A stretch of 64,000 nt of DNA from Chlamydia sp. BM-2023 (GTDB taxonomy: Bacteria; Chlamydiota; Chlamydiia; Chlamydiales; Chlamydiaceae), in contig NZ_CAXIED010000001.1 of assembly GCF_964023145.1 (NCBI RefSeq), forward strand, positions 434,001 to 498,000, given 5' to 3'. The notes under the pieces are model-generated. The model was given only the letters and a program-made list of their open reading frames with translations. It ran no database searches and was not told the DNA's origin. The position numbers and the translations under genes are program-made. Numbering within the stretch: the stretch's first letter is position 1; every line of letters begins with the position of its first letter. Below, piece after piece: positions 1-10,830 of the stretch.

Positions 1-1
1 T

Positions 2-736
2 TTGACAATTGCCAAACGGTTCCCTAGTTTAGCGAGGGAGTTGCAAGCCGATAGTATCTGTATTACTGGGGATTTTTCTTTAACAGCTTTAGATGCAGAA
101 TTTGTATTAGCCAAGAAATTTGTAGATGATTTATCGCAAACTTCTTCTGTTTATGTTCTTCCTGGCAATCACGACGTTTATACCCAACGTTCTCTAACTC
201 AGCAGACCTTCTATCGGTATTTCTCTAATGTACAATTACAAAATGAGCAAATTTCTTTTAATAAGCTTATGGATCATTGGTGGTTAGTACTACTGGATTG
301 TTCCTGTTTAAATGGGTGGTTCTCTGCTAACGGCATGATAAAATCTTCTCAAATTTCTGTTTTAGAAAATTTTATTCTTAGTCTCCCCCCTCAAGAAAAT
401 ATCGTAATTGCCAATCACTATCCTCTACTTCCTTCTTCGGAGCCTGCTCACGATCTGATTAACAATGTACTTTTGCAACATACTTTGAAAAAATACCCTA
501 ATGTTCGTTTGTATCTTCATGGTCATAATCACCAAGCTGCGGTATACAACTGTAAAGACCATGCTCCCAATTTGATTTTAAACAGTGGTTCGGTCTCTCT
601 CCCTTCAAATGCGCGCTTCCATATTATAGACCTGTATCCTCGAGGGTACCATGTCTATACAGCAGCAATAACCAACCTCTTATCTACGAAAGATCCTCTT
701 GAAATCTCTATAGAGGCAAATTTAGAATCACAGTAA
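2..736 (+). CDS. Calcineurin-like metallophosphoesterase (5' partial)
   Basis: A metal-dependent phosphohydrolase of the calcineurin-like superfamily, cut by the left window edge. Metal-ligand motifs appear in family order: GD (ITGDFS, about residue 23), GNHD (about residue 56), a single His in ANHYPLL, and GHNH (about residue 173). The first motif (DxH) is missing because it lies upstream, so the TTG at the edge is not the start. The substrate cannot be told from the sequence. Position and size match the C. trachomatis CT754-type phosphohydrolase. It ends convergently with the small minus-strand gene that follows. Family assignment is firm; the specific function is unknown. Confidence 0.85.
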   Translation: MTIAKRFPSLARELQADSICITGDFSLTALDAEFVLAKKFVDDLSQTSSVYVLPGNHDVYTQRSLTQQTFYRYFSNVQLQNEQISFNKLMDHWWLVLLDCSCLNGWFSANGMIKSSQISVLENFILSLPPQENIVIANHYPLLPSSEPAHDLINNVLLQHTLKKYPNVRLYLHGHNHQAAVYNCKDHAPNLILNSGSVSLPSNARFHIIDLYPRGYHVYTAAITNLLSTKDPLEISIEANLESQ

Positions 737-764
737 TTTTTTGGGAAAGCACTTAGAAAACGAA

Positions 765-795
765 GAAACTGTGTAGAGGCCTACACACCTTCTTC
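765..795. terminator. Candidate hairpin between convergent genes
   Basis: TGTGTAG and CTACACA form a 7-bp stem around a short loop between the stop of the metallophosphoesterase and the end of the minus-strand small gene, whose stop codon is inside the stem. On the minus strand the hairpin is followed by a T-rich stretch. This is compatible with a weak intrinsic terminator, but the T tract is interrupted. Confidence 0.3.
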
Positions 796-1002
796 ATAGA
801 TTTTTTCTGCGATAGCTCTGAAAACTTCTGGAGTATCAGCAACTTCGCAATGGGAAATATCACGAGTAGATTCTGGGAGAGTCATTAACTTTTCCACCCA
901 AACCTTTCGCTTTTTTTGTTCTTCAAGAACCAAAGCTTTATCTCGTAATTTCTTAAGTAGTTCTGCTTCCGCAGATAACTCTTTTATTTTTTTTGTTTCC
1001 AT
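781..1002 (-). CDS. Small conserved chlamydial hypothetical protein (CT753-like)
   Basis: A highly charged protein of about 73 residues, rich in Lys and Glu in its first half and predicted alpha-helical, with no signal peptide or membrane segment. I recognise no domain; the position matches CT753 of C. trachomatis. The ATG at 1000-1002 (METKK) was chosen over an in-frame TTG at 1036-1038, which would add 12 residues; neither has a strong Shine-Dalgarno sequence, so the start is uncertain. It lies directly downstream of efp on the same strand (58 bp, or 22 bp with the TTG start), so the two are probably cotranscribed. Function unknown. Confidence 0.65.
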   Translation of the reverse strand: METKKIKELSAEAELLKKLRDKALVLEEQKKRKVWVEKLMTLPESTRDISHCEVADTPEVFRAIAEKIYEEGV

Positions 1003-1060
1003 AACGTGGAATCTAAGAAAATCGTTCTTTTTACACAATAGAACTTCTTAAATCTTGAGA

Positions 1061-1633
1061 TTACTTAGAAACTCGAGATTCATAACTTCCTGTACGAGTA
1101 TCTACTTTAACAACTTCACCTTCATCAATGAAAATGGGAACCATTATCTTTGCTCCGGTATTTGTTACTGCTGGTTTTAGTACTCTTCCTGATGCGGTAT
1201 CCCCTCGAACTCCAGGAGCAGTTTCCGCAATAGTAAGTTCCATAAAAATAGGAGGCTCTACAGCAATGACATTTCCATTATATAAAACTAACGTATAGAT
1301 AGTATCTTCCAATAACCACTGACGGATATTTTCTATCTTCTCCCAGAAAATCATCTCTTGTTCGAAGGTTTCATCATCCATAAAGGTAGCACCTTCTTGA
1401 TCTGAATACAGAAAACGCATTTGCTGTTCACGAACATCAGCAGTTTCTACAGATTCCCCAGATTTGAAAGTCCTTTCAATGACTCTCCCTGTGAGAAAGT
1501 TTTTCACTTTAATTCTATTGAAAGCTTGTCCTTTCCCTGGCTTTACAAAGTCATTTTGTAAAATCAAATAGGGTTGACCATCAATTTCTATTCTTAATCC
1601 TACACGAAATTCACTAGTACTTACACGAACCAT
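1061..1633 (-). CDS. efp: Translation elongation factor P
   Basis: EF-P binds ribosomes stalled on polyproline stretches and promotes peptide bond formation. The 190-residue length is typical. The N-terminal KOW-like domain carries the loop PGKGQA with Lys34 at the tip, the position lysylated in E. coli EF-P. The two OB domains follow, ending with the family signature around KVDTRTGSYESR. Chlamydiae carry two EF-P genes; by its neighbours (amn and tkt one side, CT753-like the other) this is the efp_2 type. It diverges from amn across a 202-bp intergenic region that must hold both promoters. High confidence. Confidence 0.96.
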   Translation of the reverse strand: MVRVSTSEFRVGLRIEIDGQPYLILQNDFVKPGKGQAFNRIKVKNFLTGRVIERTFKSGESVETADVREQQMRFLYSDQEGATFMDDETFEQEMIFWEKIENIRQWLLEDTIYTLVLYNGNVIAVEPPIFMELTIAETAPGVRGDTASGRVLKPAVTNTGAKIMVPIFIDEGEVVKVDTRTGSYESRVSK

Positions 1634-1835
1634 AGGGCCTTTTATCCTTAAAATTCTCCCATTTATGTTATCTAGGACCCTTTCCTTTGTCCAGAAGAAT
1701 GTCTAACATAAAACTCGCTAAATATAATTATAAAAAAATAATTAATCTTAATTTCAATGTGCAATTTTTCCTATATACCATATAAAACGAGTTTGATTTA
1801 GCCTGAATAATATTCGGGTTGGCCATGGGGAAAAA

Positions 1836-2708
1836 ATGTTTAATAAAAACAAAAAAACTATCAGCGAGCAAAAAATCGCACAGGATATGTTAGAACGGTA
1901 TTCCGGATCTACTGTTGAAGAGTTTTGTCCTTATTTACTCTTAACGAACTTCTCTCATTATACAAATGTATTTGCAGAAGCATATCAAGTGCCTATAGCA
2001 CAAGGATCTATGTTTTCTGCAGCACACGCCCCTCAAATCAACACATCTATTCTTGATTTTAAGTTAGGATCTCCGGGAGCAGCACTAACTGTAGATTTAT
2101 GTTCCTTCCTTCCTAATGTAAAAGCTGCTGTTATGCTTGGAATGTGTGGAGGCCTTCGGTCGCACTATCAAGTTGGGGATTATTTTGTTCCTATAGCTAG
2201 CATTCGAGGTGATGGAACTTCGGATATCTATTTCCCTGCTGAGGTTCCTGCTTTAGCAAATTTTATAGTTCAAAAAACGATTACGGAAGTTTTAGAAGAA
2301 AAAGATGCGAGTTATCATATTGGCATTACTCAAACTACCAATATTCGCTTCTGGGAGTTCAATAAAGAATTTCGAAAAAAATTATATGAAAATAAAGCGC
2401 AAACCATAGAAATGGAGTGTGCTACTTTATTCTCCGCTGGGTATAGAAGAAACTTGCCTATGGGAGCCTTATTAGTAATCTCGGATTTACCTTTAAGAAA
2501 AGAGGGAATCAAAACTAAAGAAAGTGGAAATTTTGTATTAAAAACCTATACGAGAGATCATATAGAGGCGGGAATAGAAGTTATCGCAAAATTAGATACT
2601 GTCTTGAAAAATCGTTCTATAAAATCTAAAGGTTTACCTCATATGGAGCTTGGGGAAGCTGATGACACTATGCCCCAAGACTCAGGAATTTCCGATAGTG
2701 ATTATTGA
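1836..2708 (+). CDS. amn: AMP nucleosidase-type nucleoside phosphorylase family protein
   Basis: Predicted to cleave the N-glycosidic bond of AMP, giving adenine and ribose 5-phosphate. The 290 residues hold only the NP-1/PNP-UDP catalytic domain: MLGMCGGL at about residue 99, VGDY and SIRGDGTS soon after, IEMECATLFS at about 191, and SDLPL with the likely catalytic Asp at about 216. E. coli Amn is about 484 residues because of an additional N-terminal regulatory domain, which is absent here. A GGGGA ribosome-binding site precedes the ATG. The stop overlaps the convergent tkt stop by 7 bp. Annotated amn in chlamydiae; the true substrate (AMP or another nucleoside) is not proven by sequence. 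Confidence 0.85.
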   Translation: MFNKNKKTISEQKIAQDMLERYSGSTVEEFCPYLLLTNFSHYTNVFAEAYQVPIAQGSMFSAAHAPQINTSILDFKLGSPGAALTVDLCSFLPNVKAAVMLGMCGGLRSHYQVGDYFVPIASIRGDGTSDIYFPAEVPALANFIVQKTITEVLEEKDASYHIGITQTTNIRFWEFNKEFRKKLYENKAQTIEMECATLFSAGYRRNLPMGALLVISDLPLRKEGIKTKESGNFVLKTYTRDHIEAGIEVIAKLDTVLKNRSIKSKGLPHMELGEADDTMPQDSGISDSDY

Positions 2709-4699
2709 GAAAGTATCCTTTGGACAATATAGTCTGCGGTAAAACCACATGCTTCTGCAACATCAGCAGGAGCTCCCGAATAACCAAATCTGTCCATAGC
2801 AATAGCAAGACCATTAGAACCGATATATTTATACCATCCTAATGCAGATCCTGCTTCTATGGATACTCGAATACCTAGATCCCCACCGACTACACTTTCT
2901 CGATATTCGAAATCTTGCTGTTCAAACAATTCCCAACATGGAAAAGAAACTACACGAACATTTTTATCTAAATAGATTAGCTCTTGAGCTACTGCTAGGG
3001 CTAAATGCAACTCCGATCCTGTAGCAAATAAAGTATAATCGGGAGTTCCTTGGGTTTCTTTTAGAACAATATAGGCTCCTCGTCCTACGCCATCTTCAAA
3101 TGCTCTATTTGTTTGTGATAACGTTGGAAGATTCTGACGAGAAAGAATTAATGCTGAGGGTCCCATATAACGCAAAGCTGCATGCCAAGCACCTTTAACT
3201 TCATGGGCATCTCCAGGGCGAATAACTTGCAAACCTGGAATAGCTCTTAACGACATAATCTGCTCGATAGGCTGATGTGTAGGGCCATCCTCACCAACGA
3301 AAATAGAATCATGTGTAAATTGATAAACCACGGGTAATTTCGCTAATGCTGCCAAGCGAATAGCATTTCTTAAATAATCAGAAAAAACTAAAAACGTTCC
3401 GCCAAAAGGTCGAAACACTTGAGAATAGGCTAAACCATTCATAATGGTTCCCATACCAAATTCTCGAACGCCATATTTAATATTTCTTCCTGAAAAATCA
3501 TGGCTATTAATGTCTTTAGCATCTTCTATCCATGTTCCATCAGAACTTGATAAATCTGCCGACCCTCCAATAAGAGAGGGGATCTGTTTTGCTAAACTTT
3601 GAATTACTTTATTTGATGCAGCACGACCAGCTATAGCTTCGGGCATTTCCACGCCTTCGAGTATGGTTTCTAGCTTATCTGAAGATACCGGAGATTTTAA
3701 TGAGAGAAACTCCTGATGCAAATCGGGGAATTGTCGTGACCATACGCGGAAATTATCCTGCCATTCTTCTTGTAATTTGCGATCTTCTTGTAATTTATGA
3801 GAAAAGAAAGTTTTAACGGCAGGAGAAATAAAGAATTTCTCATCAGGAAGATGCCAGAAACGTTTTGTCTGCTCGATTCCAGCCTCACCTAAAGGAGAAC
3901 CATGAGCCTTATGACTGCCTTCTTTTGGCGAGCCGTGGCCTATAATAGTGTGTGCTACTATCAATGTTGGTCTTTGTTGAGATTGTTTTATTTTTGAAAA
4001 AGTTTCGTGAATAGCTGCAAAATCGTAACCATCTACTTCTACAACCTCCCAACCGTAAGACTCAAAACGTTTTTTCACATCTTCTGAGCTTACTTCTCCT
4101 AAAAAGCCGTCCAAAACGATATTATTATAGTCATATATAACCACAAGATTATCTAAACCTAAGGTCCCTGCGAAGCTACAGGCTTCGTGGCTAACCCCTT
4201 CCATCATGCAGCCATCACCTGCTAGGCAATATACCTTGCCGTTAAAAATTTCATGTTCTGGCTGATTAAATCGCACTCCTAACATTTTCATAGATAGGGC
4301 CATACCGACGGCATTACCGATTCCCTGTCCTAGGGGTCCTGTGGTAGCTTCAACACCTTCTGTTTCGCCGAACTCTGGGTGACCAGGGGTACGTGAGTGC
4401 AATTGACGAAATTGCTGTAAATCTTCTAGAGACACATCATATCCCGCAAGATGTAAACAGGCGTATAACAAAGCTGATCCATGACCTGCAGATAAAACAA
4501 ACCTATCTCTATCTATCCATAAAGGATCTTTTGGATTGTGTCTCAAAACATAGCTATATAGATAGGCGGCTAGTTCAGCACAACCTAGAGGCAATCCTGG
4601 ATGACCAGAACCTGCCTTCTGAATGATTTCTATACTTAACTGTTTTAGAGTTCCTGATATCTTTTCCAAGATATCGATATCTACCTCTCTGTTCATCAT
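2702..4699 (-). CDS. tkt: Transketolase
   Basis: TPP-dependent transketolase of the non-oxidative pentose phosphate pathway, transferring two-carbon ketol units. The 665-residue length is typical. Seen in order: GHGSALLYACLHLAGY, the TPP/Mg site GDGCMMEGVSHE followed by the DYNN element, the pyrimidine-domain region HDSIFVGEDGPTHQP with the catalytic His/Glu neighbourhood, and the C-terminal domain. Two consecutive ATGs start the gene (4697-4699 and 4694-4696); GAGGA abuts the first, so the second may be the true start. Chlamydiae depend on the non-oxidative branch for ribose, so this is a core enzyme. Convergent with amn. Confidence 0.97.
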   Translation of the reverse strand: MMNREVDIDILEKISGTLKQLSIEIIQKAGSGHPGLPLGCAELAAYLYSYVLRHNPKDPLWIDRDRFVLSAGHGSALLYACLHLAGYDVSLEDLQQFRQLHSRTPGHPEFGETEGVEATTGPLGQGIGNAVGMALSMKMLGVRFNQPEHEIFNGKVYCLAGDGCMMEGVSHEACSFAGTLGLDNLVVIYDYNNIVLDGFLGEVSSEDVKKRFESYGWEVVEVDGYDFAAIHETFSKIKQSQQRPTLIVAHTIIGHGSPKEGSHKAHGSPLGEAGIEQTKRFWHLPDEKFFISPAVKTFFSHKLQEDRKLQEEWQDNFRVWSRQFPDLHQEFLSLKSPVSSDKLETILEGVEMPEAIAGRAASNKVIQSLAKQIPSLIGGSADLSSSDGTWIEDAKDINSHDFSGRNIKYGVREFGMGTIMNGLAYSQVFRPFGGTFLVFSDYLRNAIRLAALAKLPVVYQFTHDSIFVGEDGPTHQPIEQIMSLRAIPGLQVIRPGDAHEVKGAWHAALRYMGPSALILSRQNLPTLSQTNRAFEDGVGRGAYIVLKETQGTPDYTLFATGSELHLALAVAQELIYLDKNVRVVSFPCWELFEQQDFEYRESVVGGDLGIRVSIEAGSALGWYKYIGSNGLAIAMDRFGYSGAPADVAEACGFTADYIVQRILSQ

Positions 4700-4918
4700 T
4701 CCTCAGACCTAAATGTGCTTCACAAGAATACAAAACTCAAAATTATAGGACATGTACCACCAAAAAGCAAGGTTCCTCAATTTACACAAGAATCGACAAC
4801 TCAATATTTTTGTATTTCTTTGTCACTTCCCCTTAACCTCCTAGGATATTTTTTCTAAAACACAAACAAAAAGACTCTTTCTTAGGACAGTATTAGAGAC
4901 TAAAATGAATCTCTCCCT

Positions 4919-4924
4919 TATAAT
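4919..4924 (+). promoter_or_regulatory. Candidate -10 element upstream of alaS
   Basis: A perfect TATAAT lies 43 bp upstream of the alaS ATG in the alaS/tkt divergent spacer. The best upstream partner, TTAGAG at 4893-4898, is 20 bp away, which is too far, so the -35 is poor. A TTGACA at 4944-4949 is too near the ATG to serve as a -35 for this gene; it is part of the small dyad TGAC-N8-GTCA. Confidence 0.35.
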
Positions 4925-4966
4925 CACAGTCAGTTCAACAGTTTTGACATTGTAAAGTCATATCTT

Positions 4967-7594
4967 ATGTTAAGTAATACCCTTCGCTCTAATTTTTTAA
5001 AATTCTACGCTAATCGCCACCATACTATTGTTCCTTCCTCACCAGTCTTCCCTCATAACGATCCCTCCATTTTGTTTACCAACGCAGGGATGAATCAGTT
5101 CAAGGATATTTTTTTAAACAAGGAAACAGTGAGCTATTCGCGAGCTACAACCTCGCAAAAATGTATTCGCGCTGGAGGCAAGCATAACGACCTGGATAAT
5201 GTGGGTCATACCTCGCGTCACCTAACTTTTTTTGAAATGTTAGGTAATTTTTCCTTCGGTGATTATTTTAAAGCGCAGGCAATTGCTTTTGCTTGGGAAG
5301 TCTCTTTATCTGTTTTCAATTTTGATCCTGAGCAAATTTATGCAACCGTTCATGAAAAAGATGATGAAGCCTTTGCTCTCTGGGAACAACATCTTCCTTC
5401 CGAGCGTATTTTCCGACTAACTGATAAAGATAATTTCTGGAGTATGGCTGAAACAGGCCCTTGTGGTTATTGTTCAGAACTTCTTTTTGACCGTGGAGAA
5501 AAGTTTGGCACAGCGGCTTCTCCTTTAGAAGATACGGAAGGCGAGCGTTTCTTAGAATATTGGAACCTTGTGTTTATGGAGTTTAATCGCACAGCAGAGG
5601 GTTCACTATTATCTTTGCCAAACAAGCATGTGGATACAGGCGCGGGTTTAGAGCGTTTAGTCTCTATCATTTCAGGAACAGATACGGTTTTTGAAGCGGA
5701 TGTTTTACGTTTGTTAATCTCTCGCACAGAAACCCTAGCAGGAAAAACTTACCAACCTGAAGAGCCTTTGGGAGCTGCCTTTAGAGTAATTGCTGATCAC
5801 GTACGTTCTTTATCTTTTGCTATTGCTGATGGTCTACTCCCAGGAAATACAGAACGAGGATACGTATTAAGAAAAATTTTACGCAGATCTGTAAACTATG
5901 GGAAACGTCTAGGATTTAATAAACCATTTCTAGCAGACATTGTTCCTGCTTTAGTTGAGGCTATGGGAGAAGCTTATCCTGAATTACGCTTATGTTTATC
6001 TCAAATTCAAGAAGTGGTGACTGTTGAAGAAGAAAATTACTTTAAGTCTCTGCATCGAGGTGGAAATTTATTACAACAGGTATTGAAGTCTTCATCTTCC
6101 TCTTCGATCATTTCTGGAGAAGATGCCTTTAAATTAAAAGACACCTATGGCTTACCTGTTGATGAAATTGCTTTATTAGCTAAAGACTATGATTTCTCAA
6201 TCGATATGAATACTTTTTATCGTTTAGAGGAAGAAGCTAAAGAGCGTTCTAGAAAGAGTATGGTTAAATCCTCTAATTCTTCTGATGAAGTCTACGACTC
6301 GTTATCTTTAGGAGAAAATTCAGAATTTATTGGTTATACCACATTATCTTGTGACACATTTATAGAAGGTATATTAAGAGATGGTAAACAGGTCTCTTCT
6401 CTTAACGAAAAAGAAAAGGGAGCTTTGATTTTAAAAACCACTCCTTTCTATGCAGAAAAGGGAGGCCAGGTCGGAGATTCTGGAGAAATTTTTTGTTCTG
6501 ATGGGACATTTGTTGTCACACATACAACATCTCCAAAATCAGGAATCATTATTCACCATGGAGAAGTATCCCAAGGGAATCTTTCTCAATCGTTAGCGGT
6601 AACTGCACAAGTCAATTGTGCACGTAGAACAAAAATAGGAAGCAATCATACGGGATGTCACCTCTTACATAAAGCTTTAGAAATGACTCTTGGAGATCAT
6701 GTTCGTCAGGCGGGTTCTTATGTTGATGATTCTAAAATTCGTTTAGACTTTACCCATCCAAAGGCTATAGCTCCTGAAGATTTAGCTTCTATTGAGCTTT
6801 TAGTTAATGAAAAGATCCGAGAAAACCATCGTGTAGAAACCCGCGAGGCTATGTATTCTGACGTTATGAATTCCAAAGAAATAAAACAATTTTTTGGAGA
6901 TAAGTATAGTGACGTTGTTCGTGTAGTTTCTGCAGGATTTTCTCATGAATTATGTGGTGGGACTCATGCGGAATACACTGGAGATCTTGGTTATTTCCGT
7001 ATTGTTAAAGAGCATGCTGTAGCTACAGGAATACGCCGTATAGAAGCCGTAACAGGAAAAGAGGCTGAACTTCTTGCTCATCAAGATCAGGAAGATCTCA
7101 GTGAAATAGCTCTTATTTTACAATCCCCTCGCGATCAGATTCTCAACAAATTACAAAACGTATTAGAAGAGAAAAAAGAACAAGGTAAATTGATCTCTGA
7201 ATTAGAAACCAAGCTGATTAATTCTCAGCTAGATAAACTCATAGATCAATGCCAACAAGTTGATGATGTTTCTTATTTGGTGCATCACTTAGCTGAATCA
7301 GAAAGTCATCGTTTGCAGCAATATGCTAATTGCCTACATCAAAGGCTATCAAAACGTTTGATTTCCCTATGGATTACTCAAAAGAACGGGAAACACATTA
7401 TCTTTTCTAGAATCTCTGATGATCTTGTTAAACAAGGATTACAGGCTAAAGATCTTTTAGAAATGCTACTTACACCTTGTGGTGGTCGCTGGGGAGGAAA
7501 AGATATATTTGCACAAGGTAGTGCCGATACCCTCCCACAAACAGACGCATTAAATAAAACTTTATGGCAATGGATTTCGACCCAGTTAATTTAA
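4967..7594 (+). CDS. alaS: Alanyl-tRNA synthetase
   Basis: Class II synthetase charging tRNA-Ala. The 875 residues have the standard layout: N-terminal aminoacylation domain with [14 protein letters not shown] and the motif 2 region [17 protein letters not shown], a tRNA-recognition region, an editing domain with the HxxxH motif (HTGCH, about residue 560) and the downstream CGGTH zinc element (about residue 663), then the C-Ala domain preceded by a charged helical segment. The editing centre is intact, so mischarged Ser/Gly-tRNA should be hydrolysed. The last 31 bp overlap the start of mfd in another frame, pointing to translational coupling. Confidence 0.98.
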   Translation: MLSNTLRSNFLKFYANRHHTIVPSSPVFPHNDPSILFTNAGMNQFKDIFLNKETVSYSRATTSQKCIRAGGKHNDLDNVGHTSRHLTFFEMLGNFSFGDYFKAQAIAFAWEVSLSVFNFDPEQIYATVHEKDDEAFALWEQHLPSERIFRLTDKDNFWSMAETGPCGYCSELLFDRGEKFGTAASPLEDTEGERFLEYWNLVFMEFNRTAEGSLLSLPNKHVDTGAGLERLVSIISGTDTVFEADVLRLLISRTETLAGKTYQPEEPLGAAFRVIADHVRSLSFAIADGLLPGNTERGYVLRKILRRSVNYGKRLGFNKPFLADIVPALVEAMGEAYPELRLCLSQIQEVVTVEEENYFKSLHRGGNLLQQVLKSSSSSSIISGEDAFKLKDTYGLPVDEIALLAKDYDFSIDMNTFYRLEEEAKERSRKSMVKSSNSSDEVYDSLSLGENSEFIGYTTLSCDTFIEGILRDGKQVSSLNEKEKGALILKTTPFYAEKGGQVGDSGEIFCSDGTFVVTHTTSPKSGIIIHHGEVSQGNLSQSLAVTAQVNCARRTKIGSNHTGCHLLHKALEMTLGDHVRQAGSYVDDSKIRLDFTHPKAIAPEDLASIELLVNEKIRENHRVETREAMYSDVMNSKEIKQFFGDKYSDVVRVVSAGFSHELCGGTHAEYTGDLGYFRIVKEHAVATGIRRIEAVTGKEAELLAHQDQEDLSEIALILQSPRDQILNKLQNVLEEKKEQGKLISELETKLINSQLDKLIDQCQQVDDVSYLVHHLAESESHRLQQYANCLHQRLSKRLISLWITQKNGKHIIFSRISDDLVKQGLQAKDLLEMLLTPCGGRWGGKDIFAQGSADTLPQTDALNKTLWQWISTQLI

Positions 7595-10500
7595 ACTTAC
7601 CCATACTTTCTGAACTAACTAACACCTCTGTTCCATTACTAATAGAAAACATCCGTCCTGGAGCTCGTGGATTCTTAGCTGCTAAGTTTTTCCTCGAACG
7701 TAATGAGTCGGTGGTAATGATTACCACCCGATCTCGTATTGATGATCTTTTTGAAGATCTCTCCTCTTTTTTAGGATTTCCTCCTGTAGAGTTTCCCTCT
7801 TCAGAAATAGACTTGTCCCCGAAGCTAGTCAATATTGATGCTGTAGGTAAACGCGATAAAATTCTTTATGAATTATATGAAAAACAAACTCCGTTATTTT
7901 GCGTAACGACATTAAAAGCGTTATTAGAAAAAACACGCTCTCCCAAGGATACAGCTCATCAACATTTAGATATTCAAGTTGGGGATATGCTCGATCCCGA
8001 AATGATGATTGAGCTATGTAAAGATTTAGGATATCGCCATGAAACTCTTGCTAGCGATAAAGGAGAGTTTGCTTATCGTGGGGGCATCATTGATATCTTT
8101 CCTCTATCTTCTCAAGAACCCTTCCGTGTAGAATTTTGGGGAGAAAAAATTATCTCCATACGTCCTTTTAATCCCTCTGATCAGTTATCCACAGGGAAGG
8201 TTTCTAAATTATCGATATCTCCAGCAACTAAAGATTCCGGGAAAGAGATTTTATCCCATTGTCTCTTGGATTACTTCAAAAAGCCCCCTCTGTATATTTT
8301 TGATAACTTAGCAATGTTGGAAGATGATTTCTCAGAAATTTCAGGGACATTATCTTCTTTACCGAATCGTTTTTTATCTATTAAAGAATTGTGTGAGCGT
8401 ACTTTTCAATCCCCGACGATTTTCTTCGAGGAAAAGAGTTTCCCAAATGTACATACTGTTCAAAATAACGAAGTAAAAATTGAAGTTTTTCACTGTGATG
8501 TTAAAGCTTCTCGCTTAGTAGCTCCTTTTGTCTATCCCAATGAAACAATTGACGATCAAGAGAATCCCCTTTTAGGCTTTTTACAAAAGCTTCAAGAGTA
8601 TATTCCTAATCAAGCAGCACCATTCAATGTCGCTATCTATAATACCAAGGCAAAATCTTTAAAAGAAGCTCGGGCATTAGTAGAAACCTTAGCACAACAT
8701 TCTCTGTGTATTTATGAAAAACCTGGGAATCTCTCATCAAGTTTTGCTCTTGTTGAAGAACGATTCGCGGCTATTTCTCTTTCAGAATTTGCCTCTACAA
8801 AGGTATTGCGAAGGCAAAAACAGAGAAATTATTTTTCTGTAACTACTGAAGAAGTGTTTGTTCCCCTTCCTGGAGAGACCGTTGTACATCTTCACAATGG
8901 TATTGGCAAATTCATTGGAATGGAGAAAAAGCCAAACCACTTAAATATTGAAACTGATTATCTTGTTATTGAATATGCAGACCGAGCTAGACTTTATGTT
9001 CCTTCAGATCAGGCATATTTAATTTCTCGTTATGTAGGAGCTTCTGAAAAAACCCCTGATCTACATAACCTTAATGGTTCTAAGTGGAAAAGATCTCGAG
9101 ACCTCTCTGAAAAATCTCTTGTTCTGTATGCTGAAAAGCTTCTACAAATGGAAGCTCAGCGTTCTACTGTCCCGTCATTTATCTATCCTCCTCATGGTGA
9201 GGAGGTGTTTAAATTTGCAGAGAACTTCCCCTATGAGGAAACTCCTGACCAGTTAAAAGCTATCGAGCAAATTTACTCTGATATGATGTCAGATAAGCTT
9301 ATGGATCGTCTGATTTGTGGAGACGCTGGATTCGGGAAAACAGAAGTCATCATGCGTGCTGCTGTAAAAGCCGTTTGTGATGGTCATCGGCAAGTTATTG
9401 TTATGGTTCCCACAACAATTCTTGCGACCCAGCATTACGAAACTTTTACTCAACGCATGGCGGGACTACCTATAAATATCGCTGTGCTTTCCCGTTTTTC
9501 GGAAACTAAAGCAATGAAAAAAATCTTCGAGGGTACTGCCAACGGAGATATTGACATTTTGATAGGCACTCATAAACTAATAAATAAAAATCTGGAATTT
9601 AAAAATCCTGGTTTACTCGTGATTGATGAGGAGCAGCGTTTCGGGGTTAAAGTTAAAGATTTTCTCAAAGAACGTTATCCTACTGTAGATTGCCTTACGG
9701 TGTCCGCGACTCCTATTCCTAGAACACTCTACATGTCTTTATCTGGAGCTCGTGATCTCTCTTTGATTACCATGCCTCCATTAGACAGGCTTCCTGTAAG
9801 CACGTTTGTTTTAGAGCATAATGATGAAACTTTATCAGCAGCTTTACGACATGAATTACTTCGGGGTGGTCAAGCCTATGTTATTCATAATCGTATCGAA
9901 AGTATCTTTAGATTAGGAAATACTATTCGCACACTAGTTCCTGAAGCGCGTATTGCTGTTGCGCACGGTCAAATGTCTTCTGATGAGCTAGCTTCTATTT
10001 TCAAAAAATTTAAAGATCAGCAAATTAACGTGCTTGTTGCAACAGCATTAATAGAAAATGGTATTGATATCCCCAATGCAAATACCATTTTAGTAGACCA
10101 GGCAGATAAGTTCGGCATGGCAGACCTTTATCAAATGAAGGGTCGCGTAGGAAGATGGAATAGAAAAGCCTACTGTTATTTCTTAGTATCGCATTTAGAT
10201 AGGCTATCGGGACCTGCAGCAAAACGTTTGGAAGCTTTAAACAAACAAGAATATGGCGGGGGCATGAAAATAGCCCTTTATGACTTGGAAATTCGTGGAG
10301 CTGGAAATATCCTCGGAACAGATCAATCAGGACATATAAGCGCTATTGGGTTCAACTTATATTGTAAGTTATTGAAAAAAACCGTAGCAGCATTGAAAAA
10401 CAATAGTACTCCTTTATTATTCAATGATGATGTGAAAATAGAATTCCCTTATAAATCACGAATTCCTGATACCTATATTGATCTTGCTTCTATGCGTATA

Positions 10501-10821
10501 GAGTTCTACCAAAAAATAGGAAATGCTGAAGATTCTGAGCAACTCGAATTAATAAAAGAAGAGATGCGCGATCGCTTTGGTCCCCTTCCTGATGAGGTAT
10601 TATGGCTATTTGCATTAGCGCAAGTACGTCTATTTGCCCTTCAACATAATATTTCAAGTGTTAAGGGTACTGCGAATGCTTTGTATATCCAACAGTGTCA
10701 CGGGAAAACAGAACAAATAAAAAAAACATTACCCTATTCTTTATCTCCAACTCCCGAACTGCTAGTATCGGAGGTTTTAGAATCTATTGAGAAAGCTTTT
10801 CCTTTAAAAATCCCGAACTAG
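7564..10821 (+). CDS. mfd: Transcription-repair coupling factor Mfd
   Basis: ATP-driven translocase that removes stalled RNA polymerase from lesions and recruits UvrA. The 1085 residues show an N-terminal UvrB-like domain, the RNA-polymerase-interaction region ([11 protein letters not shown], about residue 445), a RecG-like motor with Walker [10 protein letters not shown] (about residue 583), the DEEQRFGV box (about 690), [11 protein letters not shown], the helicase C-lobe with GRVGRW, and a C-terminal TRCF domain. The ATG lies inside alaS (31-bp overlap); a second ATG two codons on is an alternative start. hemE follows after 9 bp. Confidence 0.97.
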   Translation: MAMDFDPVNLNLPILSELTNTSVPLLIENIRPGARGFLAAKFFLERNESVVMITTRSRIDDLFEDLSSFLGFPPVEFPSSEIDLSPKLVNIDAVGKRDKILYELYEKQTPLFCVTTLKALLEKTRSPKDTAHQHLDIQVGDMLDPEMMIELCKDLGYRHETLASDKGEFAYRGGIIDIFPLSSQEPFRVEFWGEKIISIRPFNPSDQLSTGKVSKLSISPATKDSGKEILSHCLLDYFKKPPLYIFDNLAMLEDDFSEISGTLSSLPNRFLSIKELCERTFQSPTIFFEEKSFPNVHTVQNNEVKIEVFHCDVKASRLVAPFVYPNETIDDQENPLLGFLQKLQEYIPNQAAPFNVAIYNTKAKSLKEARALVETLAQHSLCIYEKPGNLSSSFALVEERFAAISLSEFASTKVLRRQKQRNYFSVTTEEVFVPLPGETVVHLHNGIGKFIGMEKKPNHLNIETDYLVIEYADRARLYVPSDQAYLISRYVGASEKTPDLHNLNGSKWKRSRDLSEKSLVLYAEKLLQMEAQRSTVPSFIYPPHGEEVFKFAENFPYEETPDQLKAIEQIYSDMMSDKLMDRLICGDAGFGKTEVIMRAAVKAVCDGHRQVIVMVPTTILATQHYETFTQRMAGLPINIAVLSRFSETKAMKKIFEGTANGDIDILIGTHKLINKNLEFKNPGLLVIDEEQRFGVKVKDFLKERYPTVDCLTVSATPIPRTLYMSLSGARDLSLITMPPLDRLPVSTFVLEHNDETLSAALRHELLRGGQAYVIHNRIESIFRLGNTIRTLVPEARIAVAHGQMSSDELASIFKKFKDQQINVLVATALIENGIDIPNANTILVDQADKFGMADLYQMKGRVGRWNRKAYCYFLVSHLDRLSGPAAKRLEALNKQEYGGGMKIALYDLEIRGAGNILGTDQSGHISAIGFNLYCKLLKKTVAALKNNSTPLLFNDDVKIEFPYKSRIPDTYIDLASMRIEFYQKIGNAEDSEQLELIKEEMRDRFGPLPDEVLWLFALAQVRLFALQHNISSVKGTANALYIQQCHGKTEQIKKTLPYSLSPTPELLVSEVLESIEKAFPLKIPN

Positions 10822-10830
10822 GGAGTCATA

